Below are positions 11,228 through 22,799 of a stretch of 64,000 nucleotides of DNA, piece by piece (position 1 is the stretch's first letter; each line of letters starts with the position of its first letter). The DNA comes from Cladochytrium replicatum (Eukaryota > Chytridiomycota > Chytridiomycetes > Cladochytriales > Cladochytriaceae). Location of the stretch: assembly GCA_025526935.1 (NCBI GenBank), contig JAHLKD010000047.1:186001-250000 (forward strand). Direction: 5' to 3'. The notes beneath the pieces were generated by a model that ran no database searches, was not told the DNA's origin, and was given only the letters and a program-made list of their open reading frames with translations. The translations under genes and the position numbers were made by a program.

Positions 11228-13477
11228 ATGCTCAAGCAAGCTGTCTCGGCTGCACGAGCACCGCGCTCGCCATCCTCCTCAGCCCTCGGCATCCCCCGCA
11301 CAACAACCCCTCCCCTCCGCTCGCGATCCCATTCTCCCGCAACCCCGCGCTCTCGCACCTCCAGTCAAAGCCCATGCCGCCCGGCATCCCCTGCATCCGT
11401 CAGACTCGTCCACTCCTCATCCTCCCGCTCGTCCTCCATCTCCCAGACGCTCGAAAGCGCTGTGGAGCCTCTACAGCCCTCACCCACGCTCCAGAAAATC
11501 GCTGCGGCAGCTGCGGCGAGTGTGAAGTCTGTGAAGTCGGCCGCAGCGGGCGCGGGACGGAATCCCGTGCGCACGACTGCGGGGCCACTGGTGTACTATG
11601 AAGACCTGCTTGCGAGCGGGAAGCTGAGAGCCGACGAGCACCAGAGGTCGATTGTGATGCTTTTGCAGGACATGTATGAGCGTGTGATACTGTACCAGCC
11701 TCCCCCCGTGGTCCCGGTTAAGTTGGAGGACTACGATGTTGGGAATCAGAAGGTGCATCATGTCGGTGTCGAAGCTGTTGGACGTGCAGGAAGCATTGTT
11801 GGAATTGTGAGTGCCTGGGTGTTGGGTTTCAGTCATCATCGATGGCGTTGAGCTGACATGCGTGCTAGCTTTCGGACTTGTTCTCCTCGCAAAAGAAAGC
11901 TCCAGCACAGTCAATTGAAGCCAAACTGGGGCCGCAAGGTCTATACCTCTGGGGTGATGTCGGTTAGTATTTTATATATTTTCGAATGATCAGTGTTTGT
12001 TGATATTTTAGTTTCTAACAGGGACGGGAAAGACCATGGTGATGGGTAAGCAGTGCAGTCTTTTTTCCCCTTTGTCGCCGCTGATACTTGGTACTCTGTC
12101 AGACTTGTTCTACAACTCGATCCCAATAGAGCGGAAGCGACGCATCCACTTCCATGCATTCATGCACGATGTGCACCGTCGTATCCATGCAGCTCGTACC
12201 GCACTGAACGTTAAACACCAGCAGCAGTTCGATGCCATCCCTCCGATTGCGCAGGAGCTTGCGAATGAAGCCTGGCTTTTATGTTTTGATGAACTTCAGG
12301 TGACCGATATTTCGGACGCGATGATTTTGAGGTTTGGAAAGATCAGAAATCTTTGGGTTTCATGATAATCTCACGTGCAGTTGTTTGCAATTGTAGGAGA
12401 TTGTTTACAGAGTTGTTCAACAGAGGAACTGTGATGGTAACAACTTCAAATCGGCCACCAGATGGTAAGTGCTTCATGCACTTCTAGTCATGCTCAAAGA
12501 GCGAATTGTTGTGCTATAGATTTGTACAAGAACGGCATTCAACGTTCGAGTTTCGTTCCAACCATCGACCTCTTGAAGGAACGCTGCTTGGTTCATACGC
12601 TCAATTCTGGGATCGACTATCGACGACAAAGTAATTCTTTCAAATTGAGTGTCACAGTAGTGCTGACGGGGTTCTATTCCAGAACGTGAGAAGGTCGGAG
12701 TGTTCATGTGTCCCTTGAACGGAGAAACCAAAGCAGCAGAAGCGGAAGCATGGCGGCGTCTCACCCACGGCGAGGAAGGTGAGTCAAAATATACTTGCTT
12801 CCCTCCTTAACTTCTCATTACTGCTTCTGTCCAAAGTCAAACCCCGCAGCTTGCAATTCCTCGGCCGCAGTCTTGATATCCCTGAAGCTACAGTTAGCGG
12901 TTGCGCCAAACTCAGCTTTGCAGAATTGTGCGGAGAAGCACACTCTGCAGCTGACTACCTTGAACTCGTGAAACACTTCCGTGTCGTCATGGTCACAGAT
13001 GTACCTACAATGACGCTGACCCAACGCAACGAAGCGCGACGCTTCATCACACTGATCGATGCGCTGTATGAGAACAGGGTTGCGTTGCTGATGAGTGCGG
13101 ACGCGGACGATATTGCGGGATTGTTCTCGAGTGATGCGGGGCAACACGCGGATGTTGGTGGCGGGGTTCATAATAGCCATCGATTGCTCATGGATGACTT
13201 GAACCTTGGGACGGACCATGTACGTTCAAAAGGTGATTGGGTGGAAAATCAGCTAATAGTCTGGCCTTTGTAAGTTGTCTTCGCCTATTTTCACTGGTGC
13301 CGAGGAAACTTTTGCTTTCCAACGGGCCGTATCGCGACTTGTGGAGATGCAGAGTGTAGATGTAAGTGCGGAATAAGTATTGGCACTTTGCGGAGCGCAA
13401 GAAATAACTTGGATTTGGTTCCTTTCCAGTGGGTAGGAAAGGAGGTTCACGACCGTTTGACATCGCCCTTGCTGTGA
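11228..13477 (+). CDS. AFG1: AFG1/LACE1-type mitochondrial AAA+ ATPase
   Basis: Afg1 family ATPases act inside mitochondria in turnover of respiratory-chain subunits. Exons are 11228-11806, 11869-11962, 12022-12045, 12103-12331, 12397-12464, 12520-12630, 12683-12778, 12837-13219, 13275-13361 and 13430-13477 (572 aa). The first ~90 residues are rich in Arg, Ser and Ala and poor in acids, as in a mitochondrial presequence. The Walker A (GDVGTGKT) is split across exons 2 and 3. Walker B is LLCFDELQVTD, followed by the sensor region VMVTTSNRPP. The family C-terminal motif SSPIFTGAEETFAFQRAVSR is present. The C-terminus ends WVGKEVHDRLTSPLL. A 24-base exon (12022-12045) carries half of the P-loop. 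Identification is firm; the protein is somewhat longer than yeast Afg1 because of the N-terminal extension. Confidence 0.93.
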
Positions 13478-13670
13478 TCTAGATGGCGATGTTGGAGTTA
13501 TCGAGGTTGAGAAATTTTTCTCCGCGATGAGACTATTGCGGACTATAACCACAGCCATATTTTGGTGTGCTTCTTGAATCAGGTTTTAGAAGGGAAATCC
13601 AAGTTCTTTTCGTTCCATTTTTCATTTCCATTTCCCCACATTTTTCCCTCTCTGCGCCCCACACCTCCTT

Positions 13671-14519
13671 ATGGCCGCCGTGGGAGATTCTGCAGTAAAC
13701 ATCCGCAACGAATTCCGGCGTCTGTTGGCCGATCCGTCCCTGAAGGAATGGAACCTTGCTTCAACTGCGAACGGAGGGGCGCTGAAATGCTACTCCCGCC
13801 AGATTGATGAGCCGAAAGTGTGGCCCCACTGGATGGGCATTACCGTCCTCCCCTTCCCTGCTGAGGTGGTTTTCGCACTGGTCACTGACGGTGCGCGCAG
13901 ACCGCAATGGGATTCGGTCATGCCTGTTTACGTAAGTCATCCACTCACGCTCATTAAATATTTCGTACCCAATCCATTTTCTCAAGGACATTGTCCGTGA
14001 AATCCCCACACCAGATGTGCCTGAGCTCACTGCACACCTCACCTACTGCGTCACCTCAAGCATGCTCGGAGGGCTTATTGCCGCACGGGACTACGAAGAC
14101 GTGCGTGTTTTGGAAGTCCATGAAATCGACGGGAGGAAAGTGTTGGACATGTCGTGGGCTTCGATGCCCGAGCCGGAAGCTCCGCCGAGACCGGGTGCCA
14201 TTAGAGGTTCGAATTTTGTTGCGGGTATGGTGGACATTGTGCATGTTGCTGTAGCCTGGCTGAGCGGTTTGACACACAAGGATTGCGAGTCGAGGAGTTG
14301 GGACCGAATGAATCGAAGGTTTGTGTATGCAGTACTGTGAAGCTGTGGATGCAAATCAGCACGTTTACAATTCACTTTCAGCTTTATTACATGATCAGGT
14401 CGGATTTGAAGGGACAGATGTCATCGTGGGTGGTCAACAAGGGGATGGTTTCCGCGCTTACTTCCATCACCACATCCATCCGCAAGACACTTGAAGCAGA
14501 TGCAAAATCTAAGAAATGA
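13671..14519 (+). CDS. START-domain lipid-transfer protein
   Basis: Exons are 13671-13931, 13987-14224, 14281-14324 and 14382-14519 (226 aa, about one START domain with no other part). Features typical of StAR-related lipid-transfer domains are visible: an N-terminal helix with LKEWNL, KCYSRQ, the PAEVVFALVTDGARRPQWDS block that starts the beta sheet, and the C-terminal LKGQMSSWVVNKG followed by the lid helix (SALTSITTSIRKTLE). START proteins carry sterols, phospholipids or ceramide between membranes. The ligand cannot be read from the sequence. There is no signal peptide or transmembrane helix, so it is probably cytosolic. The second half of the 14225-14280 intron has coding-like appearance in another frame, but splicing restores the START frame. 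Confidence 0.85.
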
Positions 14520-14617
14520 GATGAGACGAAGTCAGCCTCGAAATTCTAATTGCGTTGCATGTCTATGTCATTGTCAACCAACTCACTTTTGCATCCTGAA
14601 TAGACGTACGCAATATT

Positions 14618-15861
14618 TCAAAGGGTCAATCTATGGGCTATGAGCACTTGCGAGCCCATGTTCGATGCTACTCGCCGGACAAAAAGCTCAGCTGACTATC
14701 AACTCCATGATACAAACGCTTACCAGGGTAGTGTTCGCCTTCGATGTGATCCAATCTTCACAAACGTACTTTATCAAGGTCTCATGCTCCTCATCTGTGA
14801 TCCCCATGGATTCCTTCTGGAACCCCGCTCCATTGTACAGCCGCATTCTCATATCCTCGTACCACATTCTGCTGACCACGTTATCCTCCCAACCAAGCGA
14901 CTGCCTGATTTCCGAGTGCTCGACTAGGTCAAACCTCCGATCCGCTTTCAACATGCCGTGAAGCTGTGGTGGGAAGTCGAGATCCACTCCGCGGGCAGCA
15001 TACATCCCTCTGAACAGCTGGTTCAGAACTTCGACGCGTGGGGTAGGGTTCATTGGGATCGGGTCATGCTCGAGAAGGTCGACCCATCCGCCGGGCTTCA
15101 AGACTCGTTGTAGCTCTGACAGTGCATGTGGCCAAAGATCAGCTGGGATCGAAAAGGCTAGAAAGCTCTGATGGATGTAGTTGAAGGTATTGTCTGGAAC
15201 TAAGGAACATCATTTTGAGCCTTTCCACGTGCAGCCAAAGGGGAATGGGATATTACATGGCAAGGATTTAAGGATGTCCCCACGCATAAACTGAACTTCA
15301 ACGCCTAGGTGTTCGTGATTTACTCTTTGGAACGCCTCAGCCCACTGTGAGCTTGCAATGTCCTGGTTTGTTTCGATGAGAATCGGTTGCCATGCTTGCT
15401 TTTCTTAGTTACCACTCCGAAATATCTCCCGTTCGGATAATCTCTGGCCATTTCGCACAACCATAGTCCCGTCCCGTATCTGAAAGAAAGCGTTGTCGTC
15501 CGTTACATAACTTTCTATTTTCGCCCACATCACTATTTACCCAACATCCAATACCCATACTCCAGCCTGAAGCTGCTCCTCTGTAACTCCGCGATAGTTG
15601 CGACCAAACATATCCTTAACAAGCTGATGCTTGGCGTTTTGTCGCCTTCCTTCTGCTGTATCGGTCGGAAGTACGTATATTGCGTCCTATTCGAAATGTC
15701 AAAAGATTGAATACATGGCCGTTCGGACATACTTTCGCATACGTATGCATCAAAGGGGTGCCGTCACCTACGCTCTGTGGACCATCCCAATTAGCAGCTG
15801 TCGCATCGTCCAGTTCGAGTCGAGTCACATCAACGTGAGGAAGACGTTCTTGGTTGTCCAT
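14618..15861 (-). CDS. class I SAM-dependent methyltransferase
   Basis: Exons are 15861-15733, 15686-15541, 15479-15413, 15362-15257 and 15199-14724, then a doubtful last exon 14695-14618 (about 333 aa). The SAM-binding motif I is split by an intron: LDVGYGTGLWLCEMA. Post-I is FGVDIASSQ, motif II LPFPDNTFNYIHQSF, and motif III LKPGGWVDLLEHDP. This order is that of the broad fungal methyltransferase group that includes LaeA/TAM-like enzymes. The start (MDNQERLPHVDV) was placed at 15861 because the preceding frame is closed. The final exon depends on a very short 28-base intron (14696-14723). Without it the frame stops at 14688, after ELIVS. Substrate unknown. Confidence 0.8.
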
Positions 15862-16034
15862 GAGAGAATAATGCAAATCTCCTCGTAATACTTGTTGGTC
15901 ACACTCGATTTCTTCAATATCCAAAATTTCCACATTTCAAATTTTCTCTGATCAGGGATCTGAGCATCTGAGCATCGTTTTTCGCTCTTGTGGTCGACCT
16001 CATTCTGATCTTCCTTGGATATCCCGAAAGTCAC

Positions 16035-16990
16035 ACATGCCTAGCATTCAGATGCGCTGTGGGCTCTTGACCTCGTCGCTGCAAAAACATCCAGGCTAAC
16101 ACTTGAATAGGAAAGTGCTATGACGTCCCGCGCAAAATTGCGACGGCTTCGAACATAAGTGTTTAAATCGCCTTTGCGGTGCTGATACTTGCGAGGTGTT
16201 GCAGTTTGGGTTCACGAAACCGCCTCTGTTTCCTCAAACTTTGAACCGTCAGTGAGTGTGAACAGACCAAAGGTGTTCTTGACAATAAATAACTCCAAAA
16301 TCATGCGTCATCATCGCATCCCCGATCTTGTACCGCCTCCGAGTCCAGCTCGGTTCCGGATCGAAAAGTTCCAAATGGTCAATATCCAATCCAACCATCA
16401 ATAAATGGCACCTCCAGATGCTTTCCAGAACTGCGCGTGGACGTTGCAAATGGAAATGAAGTTAGCTGACACCTGCTAATGGTACACTAACTGCTCGTTC
16501 TGGCATTGTTTGGGCATGGCTTTTGGTGTAAGTTCTGTTTATTGGTGTAACCCGGTTTATTTGGACTTTTGTTCACTAACTCACTATTGCGGTTGATGCA
16601 CTCATGCCAGGAGTAAATTTTATTTGTTGCCAAAAATTAATTCCGGCGCAAAGCTATTGCAAATCGACATTACCTTAAATCTCACTTCTTTCCAACATTG
16701 ATATGAAACAGATAAGGTGGTCGAGTCAAGACTCTCTCCCTGATGATGAACGATGGCGTTGTCTGCCAGGGGTGATGATCAGACACGGAGGGTGATGTTG
16801 TTCAAGTGCTTTTATTTTCGTAGCATGTACTCAAGAACACTGGAAAAATGCAGTTTATACAGGAAAAAATCTTCAACATCATTTTAAATCTCTAAATGGC
16901 AAGATCACAAGCGATTAAGTGTCCTTCGACGAGCGAGAGCGTCTAATGAGCTCCCGGATCTGGTTCAGAACTCTGTCACAATTTTCGACC
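16035..16990. other. intergenic region, no gene recognised
   Basis: Low coding signal on both strands. It is AT-rich from about 16,550 to 16,900. Short ORFs here have no conserved motif and no splice partners. Confidence 0.4.
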
Positions 16991-17860
16991 TTAAGCGACT
17001 TTGTGCATTGCTTCGGTAGAGCTGTTTTCCTGGTGGCGGAATAGAGGGCTGGGTGACATTCGGAAATTGTATGGTATGCCGCGGAAGGGAGACACCGTAC
17101 TCAAACGAGCAGCCGATATTGGTCCACTTCTTAAAGTCGTAAGTGCTACCCGAGCGGCTTCAGTTGGACTAACCAAAAACAAAATGTCGACCTTTTCTTT
17201 TCCAGTTGGGAGATCCAAAATCTCAATAACTCTCTTCTCTGTGCTGGCTCCACGATATGTAACTTTCGATTCTTTCTTGAATCGATTGATCGAAGTTTCC
17301 TCTGCCGATGCCATCGCCTCGACCGTGTTGTTAAGAGAAACAATCCTAGTCTCCTCCTTGGAAGTGTTGCCACAGTCAAGAGTTTCATACACATCCGCAA
17401 TGGCAGTTTCGATTAAATGGTCGCAACTGTGCACTATCATCGGTTGCTCGCTCGACACCAGCACTTCAGAGCTATCACAGCCCTCACTTTCAACCGTTAC
17501 GCAGTCATCCGCCACTGAGATAGCTTCTTCGTCCGGTGAGTCCAGCGCACTAGTCTTAGCAGATTCCGGCAATTCTTCGCTGCGTTGCATCGTTTTGAAC
17601 GGCAGCTCCGCTTGGGCTATGTCGTCATTGCTCGCCGCTGGACCAGTTGCATTAGAAGCATTGAGGTTCTTCTTCTCGGGGCAACCTTCACACTCAGCCT
17701 CAAGAGGGCTCGCTCGGTCCGAGGAAGTATCCATAATGGACGTTTCACTGTTCTGCTCGTATTGTACCGGCTGCTCTGCAGCAGGAGTGGCCATCATGGT
17801 GATGAGGAGAACAAGTTGATTTATCATTTCATCGTCTTCAATGTAAGCGGCAGCATTCAA
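16991..17860 (-). CDS. hypothetical acidic, low-complexity protein (partial model)
   Basis: An open frame of about 290 codons ends at 16991. Its composition is Ser, Glu, Ala and Asp rich, with SDRASPLEAE, DSPDEEAIS and VESEGCDSSEV stretches, as in a disordered protein. The end carries a more ordered stretch with ILDLPTGKEKVD. The first in-frame codon is not ATG, so upstream exons are expected. Acidic reading frames continue at about 17,870-18,180 but I could not join them in phase. A hydrophobic ATG-led piece at 18,506 (MPHLVFLSSHLLSY) might be the true 5' end. The opposite strand is also open at 17001-17819, so even the strand is not certain. The minus strand looks more natural. No function proposed. 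Confidence 0.4.
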   Translation of the reverse strand: MNAAAYIEDDEMINQLVLLITMMATPAAEQPVQYEQNSETSIMDTSSDRASPLEAECEGCPEKKNLNASNATGPAASNDDIAQAELPFKTMQRSEELPESAKTSALDSPDEEAISVADDCVTVESEGCDSSEVLVSSEQPMIVHSCDHLIETAIADVYETLDCGNTSKEETRIVSLNNTVEAMASAEETSINRFKKESKVTYRGASTEKRVIEILDLPTGKEKVDILFLVSPTEAARVALTTLRSGPISAARLSTVSPFRGIPYNFRMSPSPLFRHQENSSTEAMHKVA

Positions 17861-18587
17861 GTCGCGTTCATCCAGACATTGACCTGGTCGGAACTATTCT
17901 GTCCGCTTTCGGTTGCAATCACTGCGCTGTCCTCACCAGTGCCCACTGATTCTTCACAGATGTTCTCGATAGAGAGTGTAGCTTCAGCAGCAGCGTCACT
18001 GTTGGACGACTGTCAACAAAAACACCCTCCAGGGATCCCTTGGCCTCATTGTTGGACACTCCCGTGGACTCCTTGTCGTCGTACTTGGATACTCTCGTGA
18101 ACTCCCTGTCCTCGACAGAGACGTCTTCTTCCTCCAGGGTTTCTGCTGGAGTCTCCTCCCTGTGAACACCGCCGAGCTCCGTTGTTGTTCCAGTACCAGC
18201 GTAGATTCACTGGATTATCGAAGAATCTTACCGTTAAGAACCTTCGCCGACGATTTTCCAACGTGGGGTATGCTGTGGTAGATTGGGATGCGGGGATCAC
18301 CCGGAAATGGGGACCGGGGTGCGGGCGCGATCCAACGATCTAAAACAGATCACCATTAGCGTTGATCGTTTGGATGGCGAGGATGACTTACGTTTGGTCG
18401 GGCAGCGATGGACAGAGCAAAATGCAGAGTCGGGGGTTGTAAGGGCGGTTTGGTAGACGGTTGTGTAGCTCAGCAAATGCGAAGAGAGGAATACCAGATG
18501 AGGCATAACTTTGTTAATAACCTCGAGCAGTCCGACTCTGAGTCGGCTCAACAGCAAGCTACCATGTCTCGGTGAGCTCAAGGGCAT

Positions 18588-19079
18588 AGCGAAACGGGGT
18601 CTGAGGTCTCGGGGAAAGAGCCCATCACATTATTAGCGCATGCACGGGAAGCCTTGTAATAACAATGCTGTTGATATTGCACCGCGTTCGCGCGATCGGG
18701 ACTGAGAGGGTGAGGCTATGGGTTTATGGCCCTGCCTGTCACCGCCGTTGGGTAGTGGAGCACTTGTTGTGATGAAATGATTTGTGGGGGGATTTACTTG
18801 ATATATTAGTGCAGCACTCCTCTTGACCTCAATCGTGTGCCATAGTGAGGGAGACACCAGCCAACATGAAGTACAGAAAAGCGATTAACGAAGACCACAC
18901 CAACAAAAGAAGCAGGCTGATGGGAAGCCAGCATCTTCACAAACCAAAGTGGACGCCAAATCATGTTGAAATATCGAGCCACGACGATTCGTAAACATTC
19001 GAAGAGCCTTTCCTCGAAAGCTTTCTCACGTAAGAAGATATGATGTTAAAAGCAGCACATCACGGCCATATTTTATTTC
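18588..19079. other. intergenic region, no gene recognised
   Basis: No ORF with coding character, no RNA gene and no repeat that I can see. Confidence 0.35.
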
Positions 19080-19402
19080 CTAGGTAGCTGGGTTATACCA
19101 GGTTGGACACAAAAATTCCTTCCGCAATACAAAAGCCCAACCTGACTGCCTGTACATGTCTCGCCTCTGGAAATGGCGGGGAAACAGTGTGCATGGAGTT
19201 CTTGAAGATCTTGTTTCCAAAGCGAACCAGCCGGTAAAGTTGATAGTTGAAATATTTGACGAGCAGTACCGGATGAGTTTCGTATTACGAGCAACTGTCG
19301 CCACACTGCCTGACACTTGCAGACGGATATTCTCAGGATGGGTTTAGTCACCCCATAATTTCTTCTCGATACATAACACACCTGACCAGCATTTTGCGCC
19401 AT
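19080..19402 (-). CDS. small hypothetical protein, two exons
   Basis: A possible model is exon 19402-19382 (MAQNAGQ), then a 50-base gtgtgt..gag intron, then exon 19331-19080, giving about 90 aa. The second exon reads NIRLQVSGSVATVARNT and on to FLCPTWYNPAT, with a beta-rich look and four cysteines. Joining is in phase. There is no signal peptide on this start and no recognised family. It could be the last part of a longer secreted protein whose 5' exons I missed. Treat as tentative. Confidence 0.35.
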
Positions 19403-20457
19403 GATTTAGTCATGCTGAACCGGCCAATCCAAAACACGTCCAACACCACAATCGGAGAACGCGTGTCGCAAAGATCGCCTCCGTAAATTCGGCATCTAAC
19501 AATTGCTACCCATCAAGCTCGTCGTCTCTGTACTTAGCCTCGTGGCCATGTACCGCGAATGGAACATTCCTACCCCCTTTTTCCGACTCGTTTCGCCAAC
19601 CGCGACTCCTACACTTCTGGCGCTTCCGAGTATGTTTAATTTTAAATTGTGGCGGTGGGAATGGGGATCATATTTGCGCTCTTCTTGCTCGTCGTTGCAC
19701 CACGTGGATGTTTGGACTGGAGAGCTCGTGGGAAAGCTGGAAAGCTACTGTCAGGCATTCAATTGCGCATGGGATGGAGTGTGCCGGGGCTTTTGGGAGC
19801 TGGGTTGGTCGGTGGATTCTAACTTCTTGTTATGATTGCAATAGTGCACTATGTTGACTCAACGTTGTACAAGGATGCGATATTCTGCGTATAACCCCGG
19901 TTCCTGTTCAGGATGGGAATGCATAGCCATATTCTCACACATTGGCGGTATCTTTCAGAGCTTGCCGCTGTGTTTGGGGTGGATGCAGCAATTCATCATT
20001 GTTTGTGTGCGTGACAGTTGCTCCGGACGATGTTCATGAATCATGTTTTATTATTATTTTCAAAACAATGCTGATATAATGATACAATGTAAAAACGTCC
20101 ACTCAACCAAAGAGAGCGCACTAAAGAACAAAACAAATCAATGAAATCGAACAATGTCCAACAGTTAGTCTGTGACGACTTAAGAGTCGGGATCTGCCTT
20201 CCCGTACTGTCCTGTTGGCGTAGTGCCCCTGGCGCAGCGACCTTTGGGGTAGCTCGAGGTTTGGTGAACACAACCGCTGAACCAAAATACGAAGGAGGGA
20301 AGAGTTGAGAAACTAAACAAATCAACGAAATAGAAATACTGTTAAAATAAATGTAGAGATCAATTCAGTCCCTCCTGGTAAGTATGAATAGCAAAAAGAA
20401 AATGTCAAAAAAAGATTTGCGTCAAATTTACTGATTTACTGCTGTTCAAACGTACAG
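19403..20457. other. region with scattered membrane-protein-like pieces
   Basis: On the plus strand, 19503-19590 encodes KLVVSVLSLVAMYREW. Further on, in other frames, come a helix-like piece GIIFALFLLVVAPRG (about 19,660) and VMIAIVHYVDSTLYKDAIF (about 19,830). Stops and frame changes separate them, and no splice set joins all of them. On the minus strand near 20,178-20,275 a Cys-containing piece ending GQYGKADPDS follows a possible acceptor. These may be a decayed membrane-protein gene and an isolated secreted-protein exon. Confidence 0.3.
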
Positions 20458-22520
20458 ATGGACCATTTCATCGACCTCAGCCCGAAATCAGATTCTGCAA
20501 AAGCGGACAAAGCATTCACCTCCTTCCTCGCGCGCTACGGAAACGCACAGGCGATCGTTGGATCGAACCCCGACCTCGTCTCAAAGAAACGCACGTTCAT
20601 CGACGACACACTGGAAGCATTGGGACCAAACGGTGCTGCGGAGAAATGGTCACCAGCCGGTGAGTGGGTTTTGTTTGTTAGTCGGGGACGCAGGTATCGC
20701 TTTGAGCTGGAAATGCGGTTACTGCTGTAATGCATGGAGGTGCCTGGAGCGATTACTAATGCAATTCATTTGATAGTTGTCGCCAAGGCGTTGGACTGCC
20801 TCAAAGTCCTATGTAGAGAGCCCTCCGGCTCCGAATTCATCATATGCAAGGAGGTACTGTTATCTTGTCACAGTTTACGATTCCACATACTAACAGCTCC
20901 AAAATAGGGGATGCAGGTCCTCATCAAATACGCAGGCCTCGCGCAATCGCTCACATTCTCCGAGAAACCCATTGAATCCGAGTCGATGAAAGTCATGATC
21001 AACTGTCTCCGACACAGCCCCGAATGCCGCTCGTTCTACCACACCTCCGCCGCCCTCGCAAACTCCATCGCATACCTCCACGACCACCCAACAGCCTCCA
21101 TCGACTCCCGCTTCCTCATCCTCCGCCTCATGTTCCTCGCGACCGCGGACCCCTCAGCCGCACCACCGACGTCGCTGTTCTTCCCAGTCGTCACGACGGC
21201 GCTGAAAACCAGCACGGATGCGATCTTGAGGGACGCGGCTGGGGCGTATGAGCCTCCGCTGGCCGGCGCGGTCGCAAACGAGGTCGGGATCGTGTCCGAG
21301 GTGCTGAAGATTGTGTTTAACTTAATGCTAAGCGAGGGGGTGGGCGAGACGGGTGGGAGCGGTGGACCTTTGGGCGGGTTGTTGAAGGGGAACAAGAGCA
21401 ACACGAGTGTGAATACGATTGCGGAGCATGATCGGAAGTCACCCGCAACGTCGTTCAAGCCGTAAGTACTGAATACTGAATTCACGGACATGCGATGTGA
21501 TTTGGATTTGATCAAATATTTGCTCAGACTTTTGCCGGTCATAGTGGAACTGTATTCGAGGTTACCGCCAGCACCAGCGCCATACCCCGCGCTCTCACCC
21601 CCACACTCCCACGCGATCCACGTGCTCATGAGTTTCCCTGTGAGTTCTGCACCCTCGGCAGCGGACGACGAGGCCTGGATCGACTCGTGGTTCCCTGGCG
21701 GAAACTATGGTGTTGTGCAGCAGAGCCTGGAGATTCTGGAGCGCGTGATTGCACACGCATACGGTGGAGCCGACAGTGCCGCACCGGGATCTGTGGACGA
21801 GAAGCCTACCATTGGGGGTCAGAAGGTCGACGACGTGCTTTCGCCTTTGTTGATCCTGATGACGCATTTGGCGGCTGGCGATCAACGGGCGAGGGAGATG
21901 ATGCGCGGAAAGATCATGCCTGATGACATGTGAGTTTGGACAACGTTACAATGACTATTGTGTATAATGTGGTGTCTCTCAAAAAGTGATCGGTCGAAGC
22001 CGTTGGACAAGGGCTCTGCAGTCCCGAACGTAATGATTCGGTTCATGACGTCGGTAACCATGAACAATGTGCGCGAGAGCGCGAGCGAGCTGTTGTTCGA
22101 ACTGAGCGGTGCAGACGGTAGCTACCAGAAACAATTAGAAATTTATTCATTGTTTTGATTTCCTGAATTGATATAGCATCGGTGCTGTGCGAGTACGTAG
22201 GGTACGGCAACGCAGCCGGATTCCTGTTCCACAAAGGACTCCTTCCGAATCGACCCAGCGGAGCATCGGGTAGCAACGGCGATGACGCATCAAGCACGAT
22301 AAGTGGAGCGATATTATTGGGGCGTGGACAGGACGTCAACCCAATCACTGGAGAGACAGGCGAGGCTGAGCGGCAGAAGGCGGCACAAGCAGAGTGGGAG
22401 GCGATGACAGACGAAGAAAAGGAGCGGGAAGGAGAGCGGTTGCTTGTGTTGTTTGAGAGGCTGAATCGGACGGGGATTATTAAGGTTGCCACACCGAGGA
22501 CCGGGACAGGGCGGTCGTAG
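20458..22520 (+). CDS. RIC8: RIC8 (synembryn), G-alpha chaperone and exchange factor
   Basis: RIC8 folds and activates heterotrimeric G-protein alpha subunits in the cytosol. Exons are 20458-20659, 20777-20853, 20908-21461, 21528-21929, 21987-22117 and 22177-22520 (569 aa; family about 530-580). The armadillo-like body includes ALDCLKVLCREPSGSEFI. The hallmark C-terminal blocks are present: DRSKPLDKGSAVPNVMIRFM, CEYVGYGNAAGFLFHKGLL and a DVNPITGE motif shared with animal Ric-8. A Gly/Ser insertion lies near residue 280. Start chosen at the first ATG of the open frame, MDHFIDL. The window also encodes other 7TM proteins, which would suit G-protein signalling, but that link is inference. Confidence 0.94.
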
Positions 22521-22799
22521 AGTGAAAGCGGAAGAACTGTATTGGAGGGAAAGTCAAGTTCTTGTTCACCTCTTGAAATAGTACGACCGACCACAATACA
22601 ACCTACGGCTCGAGTGGATAAGTTACGTGGTCATGTGTATGTCCACTACAGTCACGTGCAGCACCCTCCCCACCCTCCCCACCCAGCTCAGCTCTCCTCA
22701 TTAAAAACACCTCAGCCCCACCACCCCCAGCTCCCATGTCGTTGTTCTATTGCGTTCTCTCATTAGCCTCCAAGTAATTGTTTTATCCTTATTATCATC

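Noticed and set aside
17001-17819. 272-codon plus-strand ORF
   Set aside because: Mirrors the minus-strand acidic frame; its Ser/Leu/Ala composition is the expected complement, and no start context or domain supports it.
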